NCBI GenBank assembly: GCA_027943335.1 | Contig: BSBK01009263.1 | Location: 355,496-419,495 of the forward strand | Origin: Chamaecyparis obtusa | Lineage: Eukaryota; Streptophyta; Pinopsida; Cupressales; Cupressaceae | Reading direction: 5' to 3' | Length of the DNA stretch: 64,000 nucleotides | Shown: positions 33,651 through 46,074 of the stretch, in pieces | Position numbering within the stretch: the first letter of the stretch is position 1 | Layout of the letters: the number at the start of each line of letters is the position of its first letter | Translations under genes and position numbers: made by a program | The notes under the pieces: model-generated | What the model was told of the DNA's origin: nothing | The model's input: only the letters and a program-made list of their open reading frames with translations | The model's database searches: none

Positions 33651-36064
33651 TCATGATTGAGGACCCCTAAGCACAACAACGGGTCCTTCGTCAAATATGA
33701 GAGGTGAGTTTACATCATAACCATAGGGATCTTTTCCCCTCATCATGTTGACATCATTGTCCACAACTTCAAGCATATTGATGACATTTTCTGTAGCTGA
33801 ATAGGTATAATTGATTGCGGCCTTTCCATTCTTGTTTTTAGAAGTCTCCCCCTTCTCATACTTAGGCAAGGGCTCCTTAAAGGCCTTGTGGTCTGCATTT
33901 TTGGTCAACCCATCAACCTGTAATTTCCCAATCTCAATAAGGTCTTGAACAAGATGTTTAAGTTTAAAACAATTTTCAATGTCATGTGCAATCCCATTGT
34001 GGTATACACAATAACTTTCTCATTACACCAATAAGGTTTAGGATCCAGTATGCAAAACTTTGTAGGATCCTGAGGTTGTGCCAAATTATGAGCAATCAAG
34101 GTCTTAAAAATATATGCATAAGAGTCTCCAAGCTTAGTGAATTTCCTCTTTCCTGACTTAGGTTTATCTTGATACTTGGGCTTGTGCTCTTGATGATCTA
34201 AGGATGTCTGCAACTTCATAGCTTGAACTGCATTAGATAGATTAAGAACTCCTTGTTCCTTAGGTTGTGGAGAGTCAACAACTCCGTCATTGACTACTTG
34301 CTTATTTTTGTTCCAATATGAGTTCTTTTTATCCTTATTGTTTGGGCCATTGTTGTTATAACTTTGTTTGGCCAAAATACCTTGTTCTTTTAGAACATCC
34401 TTGATGCGACATGCAGTTTCTACCATAGTGTCAAAAGAATTAAAGACCATTTTTCTAACTTCATATCTTAATTCTGGCACTAGATTTCTCACAAATTATA
34501 TCATCCTTTCTTCCCCAGGGATGGTCCTAGAATATTTGGAGCATAAGCATCTCCACCTTTGTAAAAATGTCACAAAGGGTTCCCCCTGATTTTGTTTTAG
34601 CTTGCACAAATCAAGCATGGTGACCAACCTTGATAGATTATATACAAAGTGCTGCACAAACCTTTGGACAAGTTCTTTGAATGTTTTAATAGGAGGGGTA
34701 AGGTTAGTAAACCACTCCATAGCTTGGCCTTTAAGGCTCCTCGAGAATAATCTCATAAGGTAGGAGTCCTCATGATGAAATTCAAAGCTCATGATATAGA
34801 ACTGTCCTACATGGTCATGGGGGTCAACACTACCATCATATTTGTCATATGTGGGGATTTAAACCTTTCTAGGAAAATCTACCATAACCACACTCTTGTC
34901 AATGGGATTGGGACATATGGAGTCCAAGTTGAAGGGTTTTATCTCCATCATCTTCTTCATTTGTTTTATCTCCTCTCCTTGTGAAGGGTTTTGCTTCTTA
35001 ATTTTTTTGTCCACGTCAAAGTTGTATGGGACCCTTGCACCCTTGTTGATTAGACTTTCCAAGAACTGATCCTTATTTTTCTCAACATATTTTTCCACAT
35101 ATTGTTGAAATAGTGGTTCTTGTTGCATTCTCATAAAATCGTGAGTATCAAAGTTGGCACTACTTCCTCCATGTTGAGTGTCGTGATGTGCTCTTTGGGA
35201 GGGATCTCTTGATAGTCTAGGAGGTTTGTGTCTCCTATAATGTGCATGTCAAGAAGTCCTTCCTCTAGGACTAGGTGATCTTGAAGGGGTCCTTGACCTC
35301 CTTCTACTTCTTGGAGTTGCTGAGCGAGTTGATGGTGGAGAGTTGGTTCCGCTGTTGGTAGCCCTGTTGTTGAATTGATTGTTGAGTTTTTGGCCCAATA
35401 TCCTATCTTGTTCCTCCTAGAATGCCTTTCTCTCTATGTCCAACAAGGCTCATTTTTCCTCTTCTAGAAGCCTAATTTTTTCTTCTTTTGCGGCTCGTTC
35501 ATTTTTTGTAGCCTATTTTTCACGCTCAATTCTTTTTAACCTCTCACTTGTATATCTTGAAGTTGTTTTTAGCGGGGAACTTGGTCTTGAATGGTTGAAA
35601 AAGTTAGCAGCGTTCACATGAGCATCATAAGATTGGTTGTTTTGGTCCTCATGTTGTGACCGTGCATCTTGATGAGCTTGTGCATAATGTCTTTTGGCTC
35701 ATTGATGAGCATCTAGATATCTTGAATTAATAGGAGGTGAGTCAAGTTGATTGCCATCTTCGAATGACATGTTTCTCCTATGTCTCTAAAAAATGTCACC
35801 AAGTGATTGATCTATTATTTCTCTTTGTTGTTTGGTCAAGGTATAACTCATATCCATATTTGATGAAAAAGGTTCTACAAAGGTACTCAATTTGCTAGGA
35901 TTACTCTTTGGGTTAAAACAAACCTCAGACTCACTCTTAGGGGATTGGTCAAAAATGGGCTCTTTTCCCTTTTGTTGTTGATGAGTCTTGACTAAGGGTA
36001 ATTGATTAAAGACAATCGGGGGTCATTTCCCTTGATTCACTTGGTACCTTGTTGCAACTAACAT
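33651..36064 (-). pseudogene. Tat gag
   Basis: Possible start ATG at 36064. The N-terminal part (36064-35140) is rich in Gln, Arg and Ser and broken by about seven TAG/TGA stops. The capsid part has LMRLFSRSLKGQAMEWF, FKELVQRFVQHF and GEPFVTFLQRWR (34792-34496). A TAA at 34496-34498 and then NLVPELRYEVRK follow. The downstream zinc-finger-like region shows a frameshift near 34018 (the expected HNGIAHDIENC is in another frame) and continues as KNADHKAFKEPLPKYEK to 33651. Confidence 0.85.
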
Positions 36065-38480
36065 GAAAGAAAAAGATTCTTGATGATAAGGTGACCTCTC
36101 AAAGTGTCAACACCAAACTAGGATAATCAAAGTTCTCCAATGTCCAAAAGAAAGAGATGGTAAGATAGAAATTGCAAAAGGTCTTACCAACACTGTCGAA
36201 GAGGTGCTTAAATCAAAGGATCAATATCCTTGCACATTTGAACCAGGAGGATCAACTTAGCCAAATTGTATAATTAAAATTGAATTTGAATGGAAATGAT
36301 TTGGACAAAAAGAGTACTAAAATTCTCCAAGAATGTTACTAACGACTCTAGAGATTTACTTTCTCAATAGGAATAATCTTGTAACTTGACAATTCTTCCT
36401 GAGGTGACTTGGTAAAATCAAATGACACTACCCCTAGAGGGCTAAAAAGAGAAATTCAGAGTAAAGATAGGCTTCCAGCGGCAAGATAAGTTACCTTCCT
36501 AAAGACCTAGCCAACTAAAATCAATTGCAAAATGATTGAGACTAGGTATACAATAGAGAATTCTCAAGCAACACTTTCCAGGCTAACCAATCGATACTTC
36601 TTACTGAGGAAATACTTCTCCTTTCACTAGGTGATAGAATTCACAATATCCAAGCGATATACTCCAAGTAAGTTGGGTGATAGTCCAAAAGGAATGAACT
36701 ATCGCGTGATATTTCTACTTAAAGTAGGTGATACTGTTGCTAGTTTGTACGACACTTGACCAGAATTGTGTGAAATGTGCATTTTCAGGTCTATTTGATC
36801 AAAATTTTCAGTTTGAGGGTTGATGTTTTCGATCTCAATCACAATATCAGAAAAAATTTGATAGGTTTGCAAATAGTAAGGGATCAAACATGTCTTAAAA
36901 CACTTGAAACAAGGGCAAAAGAAAACTTTCCAAGACAAACATTTGTTATATCAAAATAGAAAAAAACCCTATGAATACTATCAATTGTTTAAATGTTCAA
37001 GAATGTTAACACTGGTATTACACAATTGAAGACACTTCAAGCAATATCTATCCTAGAAAGTCAAGGCTCATTACTTATCAACTTGGCCCACAACTTGATG
37101 TCCCCTCACCTCACACAAAGTGGTTACCCATAATAGATGTTGGCTTTGTCATGGACGTGTCAATGACACAACCAAAGGAACACATATGGTGAGTATCTTG
37201 AGGTGATATGGGTTATTCCACTTGGATCAATCCTTGCACCAAGAAGCTAAGTGGCTAAAATAAGGTGGCCTCTATCTAATGGTTCTTAATTAGAGCTTCC
37301 ATTTGTAGTACCCCTCTCACTCCCCAAAGGGACTCCTTACCTTGTGACAAGTAACGGACCTCATGGCCTCAAGAGTACCTTAAGCATTCTTGCTCAATAT
37401 TTTCCTCATGGTCACAATCTGACAAGTACTCACATCAAGCGAAGACAAGCACTACGTCTACCAAGGTTTTGTGTCCTTGATATCCTTGAGTTTATAGTGG
37501 GTCAGAATAGCCAGCAATAAGCTTGTCCCCACTTGGAACGTTCCTCTTGATTGCTCAAGAGCAAACTCTCTAAAGGATTCTAAAGATCTAAACAAAAAGT
37601 GGATCAACTTATGAGGTTCAAGGATTTTGTTTCACCACAAGGGTGAAGAACATATTCCTTTATCTCAAATCTTTCTCCCAAACACACCAAGAAAATTTCA
37701 ATTACTCTCTTGCTTCCAAAATCCTAAGATGGGTCAAGATTTTCTAGTTCACCACAAGGGTGAAGAGCATACATCTCCTATCACCTCAAAATTTCTTCCA
37801 CAAGATATTATGTGCCTACTAAAGGAAACAACTAGTAGATTGCCACACCCAAAATAAAAATAAAAACAAGCACACTTGATTGGGTTTTTATGCTTTGGGC
37901 AGCCCTACAAAAATTGTTAGTAGCCCTTGTGCATTTGAAGCTTCGACATGCATTCTTTTGGAAAAATATCTCAAGAAATGAAAGCAACTACAAGCACAAC
38001 TTGTTAGGCCCACAAGGTTAGAAAAATCCCAAGATCTAAATGAAATCTGCAAATAAACTCTACTTAACCACAGTGAACTAAACCAACAAACTAATTAAAT
38101 CTAAACTTAGCCCAAAAGATTCAGAAAGACAAGTCACTACTCAGTACAGTCAATAGTACAGACACTAGAAGTATTGCGTGATACTTTTCAGTATACCGGG
38201 GTGATAGTTTACTTCTGGGCAATACTTCTCCCTATACTAGGTGATACTTTGCCCGAGACCAGATGATATTCTTTGCAATAGCTAGGTGATACTTCCGATA
38301 GGTGAAGTATCATGCACGCATATAGAGAACTATCATGTGATACTTCTGGAAGTATCACATGATATTCTGAGATAGAAAACCAAAGACCAAAAATTAAGCT
38401 CAACACTTGCCAAAAAATTAATGAAAATTGATGAAAATGCAGAAAAAGAAGGGACAAAGCTAGTCTACTCTGCCCCATGG
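36065..38480 (-). other. Tat 5' leader with GTGATA-rich arrays
   Basis: 2.4 kb with no coding motif. Irregular repeats of (T)AGGTGATACTT occur at 36630-36735 and 38170-38370. A 117-bp near-duplication (TTCACCACAAGGGTGAAGA) starts at 37630 and 37747. Long leaders are known in Tat/Ogre elements. Confidence 0.7.
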
Positions 38481-38489
38481 TGGGCGCCA
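38481..38489 (-). other. Tat primer-binding site candidate
   Basis: TGGCGCCCA on the minus strand, 4 nt inside the 5' LTR, followed by CCATGGGGC. It ends with the obligatory TGG for a tRNA CCA end; I cannot name the tRNA with certainty. Confidence 0.75.
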
Positions 38490-38493
38490 AAAA

Positions 38494-39498
38494 TGTACAC
38501 ACAAAAGTAGTGCACTTCTCTAAGTCATTACATCAAAGAAAATCAATGAAAGGGAAACCTTCAATAGCAACCTAAAGCTCTCTATGTATGGAGTTGCAAG
38601 ATTGTAAAATTGCTCTCAGCTAGAGCTAATAAACTTAATAACCTTGCTAGTCAACCACACAATGAGAGATTCAAGTGAAGACAAGGGCAAGAGTGCCAAT
38701 ATCCGTAAGAATCAAATGAAATGCAATGCAAGTAAGCTAAGAATGGGAATGAAAATATGCAAGCTATGCTATGAAGATGAAAGTACAATCTAAACTATGA
38801 AATGGAAATAACAAGTGTTATAATCCTTCCTATTAAACTAGATGAGTTATTCTAAAGCATGAAAGGAAATCTAAACTATGAAAGCATGAAATATGAAGCT
38901 ACTATGCAAGAATGAAAACTAAACTATGAAGTGATGAAGAAAGCCAAGATGTGATGCAACAATGATCTCCAAAAAGCTTCAAAGTCTTCAAGAATTCCTA
39001 CAGCATAAAGTTAGCATAAAAGTGAATGACCTAGAATGAGGAAGAGAGCTCTTCTTTTATAGGAAATGAGGAGAAATGGACCATGGAGATTAAGAGGAAA
39101 AAGTCTTAATCAAGGGTGGAGCATGAAAGAGGAGCAATGCATGTGCACAATTATCCTACAATAGGAAAATAAGAGTTGACTTTTGTGTCCATATGAGACA
39201 AAAAGTGCTTTTTCCCTTTTTATAAAATAAGAATAATACTTTATTTGTGCAACTTAGGATAAGAGGAAAAGTGGGGGCTTTTTATTTAATAAAAGGGGAG
39301 GAAATATTCCTTTTAATAAATAAAGACTTTAGGATAAAATGGTTAGCCCAAGGAATAATCGAATAAATGATAACATAGGATTTGATCAAGGAAATTAATA
39401 TAATTAAAAATGTTGATTTTTGAAAATATTGATTCAGGGATTTGATAAATTGCTGAATGGGGGCCCAATGTCTAGGTGACCATTTTAGGGTGCATACA
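38494..39498 (-). repeat. Tat 5' LTR
   Basis: 1,005 bp; partner of 25254-26257. It has a TATA-like TATAAAAG on the minus strand at 39054-39061. Confidence 0.95.
39054..39061 (-). promoter_or_regulatory. TATA box candidate in the Tat 5' LTR
   Basis: TATAAAAG (minus strand), kept in the other LTR at about 25814-25821. Inference from motif and position. Confidence 0.5.
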
Positions 39499-39503
39499 AT
39501 TGG
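39499..39503. repeat. Target-site duplication of the Tat element, right copy
   Basis: ATTGG, identical to 25249-25253; Copia-2 coding sequence resumes here. Confidence 0.93.
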
Positions 39504-39756
39504 AATAAATTTTTTTGAGCCTATTGTTATACATTGTGACAACACCAACACAATTAGTATGTCTAGGAACCCTGTATTACACTCTAAGACAAAGCATATA
39601 GAGATTAAGTATCATATAGAAAGAGAGAAAGTTGTTGAGAAAGAAGTACAACTTGAATACATAAGCACAAAGGAGAATATTGCAAACATATTTACAAAAC
39701 CTTTGCCTAAGGATACATTTGAGTATCTGAGAGGTATGTTTGGGGTTATGCCCTAG
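39504..39756 (+). pseudogene. Copia-2 RNase H, second part
   Basis: Resumes RNase H after the Tat insertion: FFEPIVIHCDNTNTISMSRNPVLH (third Asp in HCDN), KTKHIEIKYHIEREKV and ANIFTKPLPKDTFEYLRG, ending with a TAG at 39754-39756, the likely natural end of the polyprotein. Confidence 0.92.
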
Positions 39757-40153
39757 CCTACTTTTGAGAAGTGATGCAGATTGTTGCATTTGTCCAATGG
39801 TATATGAGCCTTATCTCTCTTCTAGAATGGACATTGGTACTTCCTCTATGGGGGAGTATGTGTATCTAAGCTAAGTCATGAGGACTCTAGTGAATGTATT
39901 TTTTAAACATTGTCTTTTGACATTGGATTTGTTGTTGACATAATTATGAAATTTTTGTCATTGATGTCAATGCGGTAGAAGTGTACATGAAAAACCATTT
40001 GTACTATTTTTTAATTGAATGGGAAAATGAAGCAAGATTTAATTGATGAAGAGGATTTGAAAATATTTTTTAGAGCAACAGTATTGCAGTGTTGGATTTA
40101 TGGAACATTGGATGTTTTCCATCTATGTTGCCATCAATGCCAATGGGGGAGAT
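39757..40153 (+). other. Copia-2 3' untranslated region and polypurine tract
   Basis: Noncoding, ending AATGGGGGAGAT at 40142-40153 right before the TGTTAGG start of the 3' LTR; this tract is the PPT. Confidence 0.85.
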
Positions 40154-41337
40154 TGTTAGGAATGAATGTTGAATATATCCTATGGGAGTATTAGCATCCA
40201 TTCTATAGTAGTTTTTGTTGCATTCATGACTACGATTTTCATTGATGTCAACACAGTGATCTACTAGAGATTAGCAAAGAAGAAGACAGTGTTTGGATTA
40301 GCGCATGTGGGATATTAGAGATCAAGCTATGTGATGTTGAGGATTTACTCTATGATATGTTATATTTTCATGGTTAAGAGCGCAGATAGTAATTCTTTTA
40401 TTCATGGAAGTTATGAGAATTTCAGTGGAAGTAGTATTCAGGCAGTGTTCCTGAGTAGCAGCTTGTGGAAATCTGATGATATCTCCTAATTGGGATGGAA
40501 TCTAGTTTTGCACAGTTAAAGGGAAGTTGAAGACATGTTGATAGTGATGTGGATGATAGCGTAAACTTTGAGATCTCATGAGTGAAGAGTTATTCTAATT
40601 GGAAGTCGACAATTTTGTGTATAGTTGATGTAACGTGTGGAAACTTTTATTTTGTAATTTGGATGTCGACTCATTTGTAATTACTTGAGTGTGGTATAAA
40701 GGGAGGAATTATTTTCCTTGTTGTAGTAGAGAATATGATGTAATGTAAGAGTGAATGAAATTGTGAAAGCAAATCTGTGGAAAGAAGGTATGCGAGGTAC
40801 AAAGATCTGAATCTAAGATATGGTGGTACGGTTTGGCACAATCAGAGAAGAGGTAACATATTGTTGAGATTAGTAATATTTTGATATTATTCTTTTGAAT
40901 AATCTAGAGATCAATTGGAGACTATGTTCAGTGATCTTTCCATTGAAGCTGTTTGGGTAGTGGGTCCTTCTATCTTGCATAACTCCTAACATGGTTAGAA
41001 TCTTTTAGCAGGGATTCAAAGTCTCCTAACAAGGACTCATATGTACTCAATGTATTTCATAAGACTCCTAATAGAGTCCATCCTTTCACAAGGAATATTC
41101 ATATTATTGCATCTTTTATGGGCATCATTCCCACCGGGGTTTACTCTTTGATCAAGAGGTTCCCTAGTCAACATATCTTGTGTCATTGTGTTATTGTGTA
41201 TGAATATCTTTCTATGGTTGTTGATTACATTTCTTATATGGTTAAATGTTGTTGAAGTTGATAAAGGTTATAATTATCTGATAACTAATTCACCCCCCAC
41301 CCCTCTCAGTTATCTTGGTGGACTTTACTTTCTAACA
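40154..41337 (+). repeat. Copia-2 3' LTR
   Basis: TGTTAGGAATG..TTTCTAACA, about 1,184 bp, partner of 20427-21631. The C-rich tract near the end is shorter here (about 41291-41305). Confidence 0.94.
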
Positions 41338-41599
41338 AAAATAGTTCAAGCTCAACACCCAAAATATAATGCAACTCAAGTTTGAAACCCAACCTATTTT
41401 AGGCACCCATAAAGAATGTGTGATAAGAAAAGTAATAATGAGAATACACTTTGACTACCACTCATGCCTCTTGTACTTTTAATCTATTGCATATCAATTA
41501 AAGCCATTAGTACTTTGAATGTCTCCCTTTTTATTGATCTTGTCATAATCATAGAGCCTTTTAATGTCATCATTAAGGTTCACCACCCCCAAACCACTT
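41338..41599. other. Flank of Copia-2, nothing recognised
   Basis: Before the insertion this joined the region upstream of the minus-strand ORF at 20355. No motif seen. Confidence 0.5.
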
Positions 41600-43645
41600 G
41601 TGAGTGACATCACTCTTAACCCCAACATTAGCTAACCCATCAACAACTATATTGGTTTCATGATAATCATGGGCTAGATAAAACTCTTCAAACTTTCAAG
41701 AAGTAAGTTTGATTTTCTTAATATTAATTTTCTCTATAGTCCACGAGGTTTTATTCAGACCCTTTATGCAATTGATAAAATTCAAGGATTCTCCTTCTAG
41801 CCATATTTTCTTACATCCCAACTCTTTTGCTAGCATAACGGTGTTAAGAGAAGTGATAGCTTTAGCCCTATCATTGGATTATGACCCATAAGGAGAGGCC
41901 ACTACTGCAAGATAGTTACTAGCACAATCTCTAATTATACCACCACAATCCACCATACCCGGGTTGCCTTTTAGAGCCCCATCAAAATTATCTTTGTACT
42001 AGCCTTGAGGAGGGGAGGACCGCTGGACCCCTTCTCTGGGATTATGAACTTTATCAGATATGACTCCAAGATACTAGTTTGTTACCTTCACAAGATCTTC
42101 TTGAGAGATAAAAGAGGAATTGTTATGGATGATAGAATTAAAGTTCTCCTCTAGGCCCTTGCATATGTGATTAACAACCACCTCAGACTTGGAAAAATTC
42201 TCTTGAAATAATCTGTTGTTTCTCTCCTTCCATATCTGTCAACTAAAGTGAGGGAGGAGCATATTCTGAAATTCTTTGGCCAATCTATTTAGAAAAGGGA
42301 ATCTCCATTGGATTATAAAATCCTACCATAAAAGAGGAAAAAACCAGAACATATTCCATTTTCTAAAGATAATTTTCCAAACCTTACAAGAATAGGAATA
42401 ATGCAACATAATATGATTACAAAATTTAAACATATTTTAGGAAAGTAGAAGCCTCTTTTACAAAGATTATCAATAGTCAAGGGTTTATTTTGAGACAACA
42501 ACCAAAAGAAGATATTAATCTTAGGAATAAGGAATTTATAACACACCTTTGAGCAGAGAGGTCTATCATCTCCAGAATGCAAAAGATCACAAGAAGAGGC
42601 AATGAAAAATAAACCATTTGGTTTAGAAGCCGAAATAAGATGATCATGGCTTCCTTGCTTAACAAACCAAGTTTGTAGTAAATTATTAATGGGTTGAATA
42701 TTTCTATCAATCTACCCCAAGTTGATCTAATTACCCACTCTCCAATAATCAAAGGTATTCCCACCTATAGTTGCTTTACATCATTCAATAGCCTGAATCC
42801 AATCTTGTTTACTCGAAAGAGGCATTTCTTGCAACCAACAGTCCCTCCATAAATTGATTCTCCTCCCATTTCCCAATCTCCACCTAACACCTTTGGTCAC
42901 TAGATCCTTAGCATAACAAATACTATTCCAAATAAAGGATCCTTGAATGTTCTCTCTAGTCTAAAGAAATTCTTTCGAGGTAGGATTATTGAACAAATAT
43001 TTATTAGTCAGGATTTAATTCCATTCCTTTCTTTTCCCAATAATTCTCCAATATTTTTTGGCCAGTAGAGCTTTATTGAAGTGTTTAATACTTCTCAATC
43101 CTATCCCTACACATCTTTTAGGCTTACACACCTTCTCCCAAGCCACTAGACTCATTATTTTCTTCTCTTCCACACCCAACCACATAAACCTTTTTGAATC
43201 TTTTCAATCATCTATGCATATTTGTAAGGGATCTTGAACAGACTTAAGGCATAAATAGGAAGATTATGCAAGGTTGACTTCAAAAGTTGAATTTTCTCCG
43301 CTTGACTTAAGAGAACACCCTTCTAGCCTCCAATATTTCTATTGAATCTTTCAACAATGGAGGTCTAGAATTCTTCGGTAGGTTTTGAACTCAATGACAA
43401 ACCAAGGTAAGAAGAAGCCAGAGTGCTAATACCACATCCCAGAATGTCAACAATCCTTCTTTGTCTCTTCTCACAGGTATTGATGAAGAAAATGGCACTC
43501 TTATCCTAGTTTATGATCTGGCTAGATGCAATAGAATAAGTGGATAACACATTTTTCAAATTTCAAGCTTCCTTTATCATAGTTACTCCCATAATAATAG
43601 TATCATCTACAAATTGTTCATGGGGATAAAAAATTCTTGCTGAAT
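41600..43645 (-). pseudogene. LINE-B: 5'-truncated L1-type ORF2 with RNase H
   Basis: From its truncated 5' side, EQFVDDTIIMG (catalytic FVDD, 43613-43602), then a typical post-RT segment (SSYLGLSLSSKP), NGRRINLWRDCWL near 42880, the zf-RVT stretch LIPKINIFFWLLSQNKPLTIDN with RGF (about 42520-42430), and RNase H (KDNFDGALKGNPG, AKELGCKKIWLEGES, near 41990-41790). Numerous stops. The fragment starts in the middle of RT near 43645; such 5' truncation is usual for LINE copies. Confidence 0.8.
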
Positions 43646-44734
43646 TATCAAAGTTATCAAAGTCATTTTGATTCATTATCAAGATCATCAAAATTATTTC
43701 AAATCCTTATCAAAATCATCAAAATCAACTCAAAATTTCATCAATATCATCAATTTGATCAAATTCCTCAATTTTTCCTTTTAGGGGTGAATAACTATTA
43801 ATTTACCTACAAACCCCAATTATTGATAAATAAATATGTTTTATTTGTCCCTTTTTCCTAGCTCTCACAATTAATTAATCTTGCATTTATTACTTGGCTT
43901 ACTTTTTTATTTATGGGATTTATTAATTCCTAAATCCTAATTTCCATTTGGTGGGAATAAATGAGTTTTTAAATTCAAAATTTCCTCACTATCCTATTTC
44001 CCCTAATTGTGCTTCCAACCCCTAAAATCTAGCTTCCTAATTGCTTACACCTTCCCTTGCCATATTCTACTAATTTTGCTTCACCTTCCCTTCCACTTTT
44101 CCCATAATTTGTGCATTGATTTATAACTTCCATTTTCCATAATCAATCTTGTCATAATTATAAAAAATTCCTATTTTCACATCAATTTGCTAAATTGGAT
44201 ATTAGGATGAAAATATCAATAAATTGAGACTATTTCTCTCATTTTTACTAACCACATTCTGAGTATTCTCACCATCACTGTACCCATTTTCTGTCATGAT
44301 TTCGAGCAATTTTTCTCAGTTTAAGACCTACATATCAATCATTTTGAGAAGAAAGGAAGACATTATAGCTACATTCAGAGGGTGTTTTAGTTTAATGTTT
44401 AAGTTTTTATGCATTTCAAGCTTCAATGGTTTTAATGGTAGATTAGGGATTAGTTTGTATGAAGTTTAGCAGTTTTTTGGTTAACCTTTTTCATTCTCAT
44501 GTTGTTGATTTCTAATTTTCCATCTCTTACATTCGGTGAGCCCAACATGAACATGCTTATCTAACTGATTGTGATATTTTTTGGTGTTTTTCAGGTCTAG
44601 GAGTAGTTATGTGCAATTGGGCTATGTCCTACATAGTTTTCTCTCTATCTTGTGTAGATTAGACTCCCAAGTGCTTCCCCAAACACAATTGGGACTCCTA
44701 AGTGAAGTCTAGGATGATTAGGGGTTCATACTTT

Positions 44735-45055
44735 ATTTGGGTTCCTAAAATGAATATTCACCTAGTTTAGAGTTCAATACAAATATGGCTACTTAGGTTT
44801 TTCAATTCAATTTAAATCTAAATCTAGTCTAATTAGGGGTTTAAATTATTTCAAAATATTTAAAATCAATTTGATTAAATGTAAAATAAACCTAAAATTT
44901 TCACTGATACTTGATTTGGACTCCTAAAATGAACATTCACCTAGCTTAGATTTTAATACAAATCTTCGTAGTTAAGGTATTTACAAATGAATTCAAATAT
45001 GCCCATAGTTTAATTAAGGGTTCAAATAGTTTCAAAATATTTCAATTCAAGTTAT
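44735..45055. repeat. 179-bp imperfect tandem duplication
   Basis: ATTTGGGTTCCTAAAATGAA at 44735 recurs as ATTTGGACTCCTAAAATGAA at 44914; both continue with ATTCACCTAG.TTAGA, AATACAAAT and end TTTCAAAATATTT. Confidence 0.82.
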
Positions 45056-45173
45056 TTAAATAGCTTAATGAACATTAATGCCATAAATATACATTATTAT
45101 GAGCTCAATTTTGTCAAATTTAGGTGTTTCTAGAAGTTTCTGAGTCTATTTGCTTATTGTCTCAAGTTCTGGG

Positions 45174-45245
45174 TAGTTGGGCTAAGTCTTGTGTAGTTGG
45201 AATTAACTGTTGCGTAGTTGGACCTAACTATTGCATAGTTGGTCA
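45174..45245. repeat. 21-bp minisatellite, four units
   Basis: Units centred on G(C/T)(G/A)TAGTTGGaccTAACTATT: four successive TAGTTGG cores at about 21-bp spacing. Confidence 0.82.
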
Positions 45246-45799
45246 GGTTTGCACTTTTTAAGGTCCAATTTTAGATTCTTCTTTCATTAATGCCTTCTTC
45301 TCTTAGCATAGATATTATGGGTTACTAATGATTCTTTGAAGCTCCTTGGTACTTGTGGGATGATGATTTCATGCAAGACCTACTAATGAATTTGATGTGG
45401 GATGTTTGAAGAAGACCTTTTGTGTTTTTCATTACTTGTATTTTTTTTTTTTATAGAAAACACTTCATTTGGTGCACAAAATGAACAACATGCTTATGTG
45501 GTTGAAATTTCTTTTAGATAGTTAATCCCAAAAAGAAATAATGAATGTATTCTCTCCCCTCACCTTCACAAATCTTGGGTGTAAGAGAAATTCATTTTAT
45601 ATTTTATAGAGATCCCACCTCCCGAGTGCTTTATCATATCCCCTAAAAGTGATGACTCAAGCAATAACAGGCTAAAGTGAGGCCACTCTTAGTTGCTATA
45701 TAAAATAAGTGGAGCCATGATTCTTCACTATGGGTGCTAATTTCCTACCCATTTACGAATTCCCCAATGCCTATGATCTACAGGAAGGAAGCCTCCTTG

Positions 45800-45804
45800 T
45801 AATG
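45800..45804. repeat. Target-site duplication of the outer solo LTR, left copy
   Basis: TAATG, identical to 53893-53897. Confidence 0.85.
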
Positions 45805-46040
45805 TGTAGTACCCCACCCCTAGTCTGATTTTATAAATGTTATGATTATTTTAGGATGATAGATTATATGTTAAGAAATCATTGATGCTTATGATTTTAC
45901 TGATCCCATACTTGCATGTGTATGGTTGATGTGTTTGTTTTATATTTCTGTTTCACGTGCCTGATGTGGTTGAGGGACAGAGTCGTAGTTACTTGCTTGT
46001 GAGATCCACACAATCGGCCGATCCCCGCCATTGTCTGTTT

Positions 46041-46074
<34 letters not shown>
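46041..46074. repeat. (TA)n(CA)n compound microsatellite
   Basis: About 11 TA units joined to about 6 CA units, inside the outer solo LTR. Confidence 0.95.

Larger units (their letters stand above)
25254..39498 (-). mobile_element. Complete Tat-lineage Ty3/gypsy retrotransposon inserted in Copia-2
   Basis: 14.2 kb on the minus strand: 5' LTR 38494-39498, PBS 38481-38489, 2.4-kb leader, gag, protease, long spacer, RT, RNase H, a second (archaeal-like) RNase H, integrase, 2-kb 3' region, PPT, 3' LTR 25254-26257, TSD ATTGG. The second RNase H between RNase H and integrase is the hallmark of the Tat/Ogre lineage. The LTRs differ at about 3.5-4% of sites (hand count), younger than Copia-2 and older than the chromovirus. 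No chromodomain. Stops and several frameshifts show it is inactive. Confidence 0.95.
20427..41337 (+). mobile_element. Copia-2: complete Ty1/copia element interrupted by a Tat element
   Basis: LTRs at 20427-21631 and 40154-41337, PBS at 21634, one gag-pol frame from 21688 to 25218 resumed at 39504, and a PPT at about 40142-40153. Without the 14.2-kb Tat insertion it is about 6.7 kb. The first 240 bp of the two LTRs differ at about 20 sites, so it is clearly older than both the Tat and the chromovirus. The 5' LTR starts TATTAGG instead of TGTTAGG. Flanks are A-rich (AAAAA / AAAAT), so the TSD is not certain. Confidence 0.93.
43646..45799. other. Low-complexity and repeat-rich intergenic DNA
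   Basis: Includes an ATCATCAAAAT-rich tract (43650-43780), a 179-bp tandem duplication (44735-45055) and a 21-bp minisatellite (45174-45245). No gene recognised. Confidence 0.6.
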
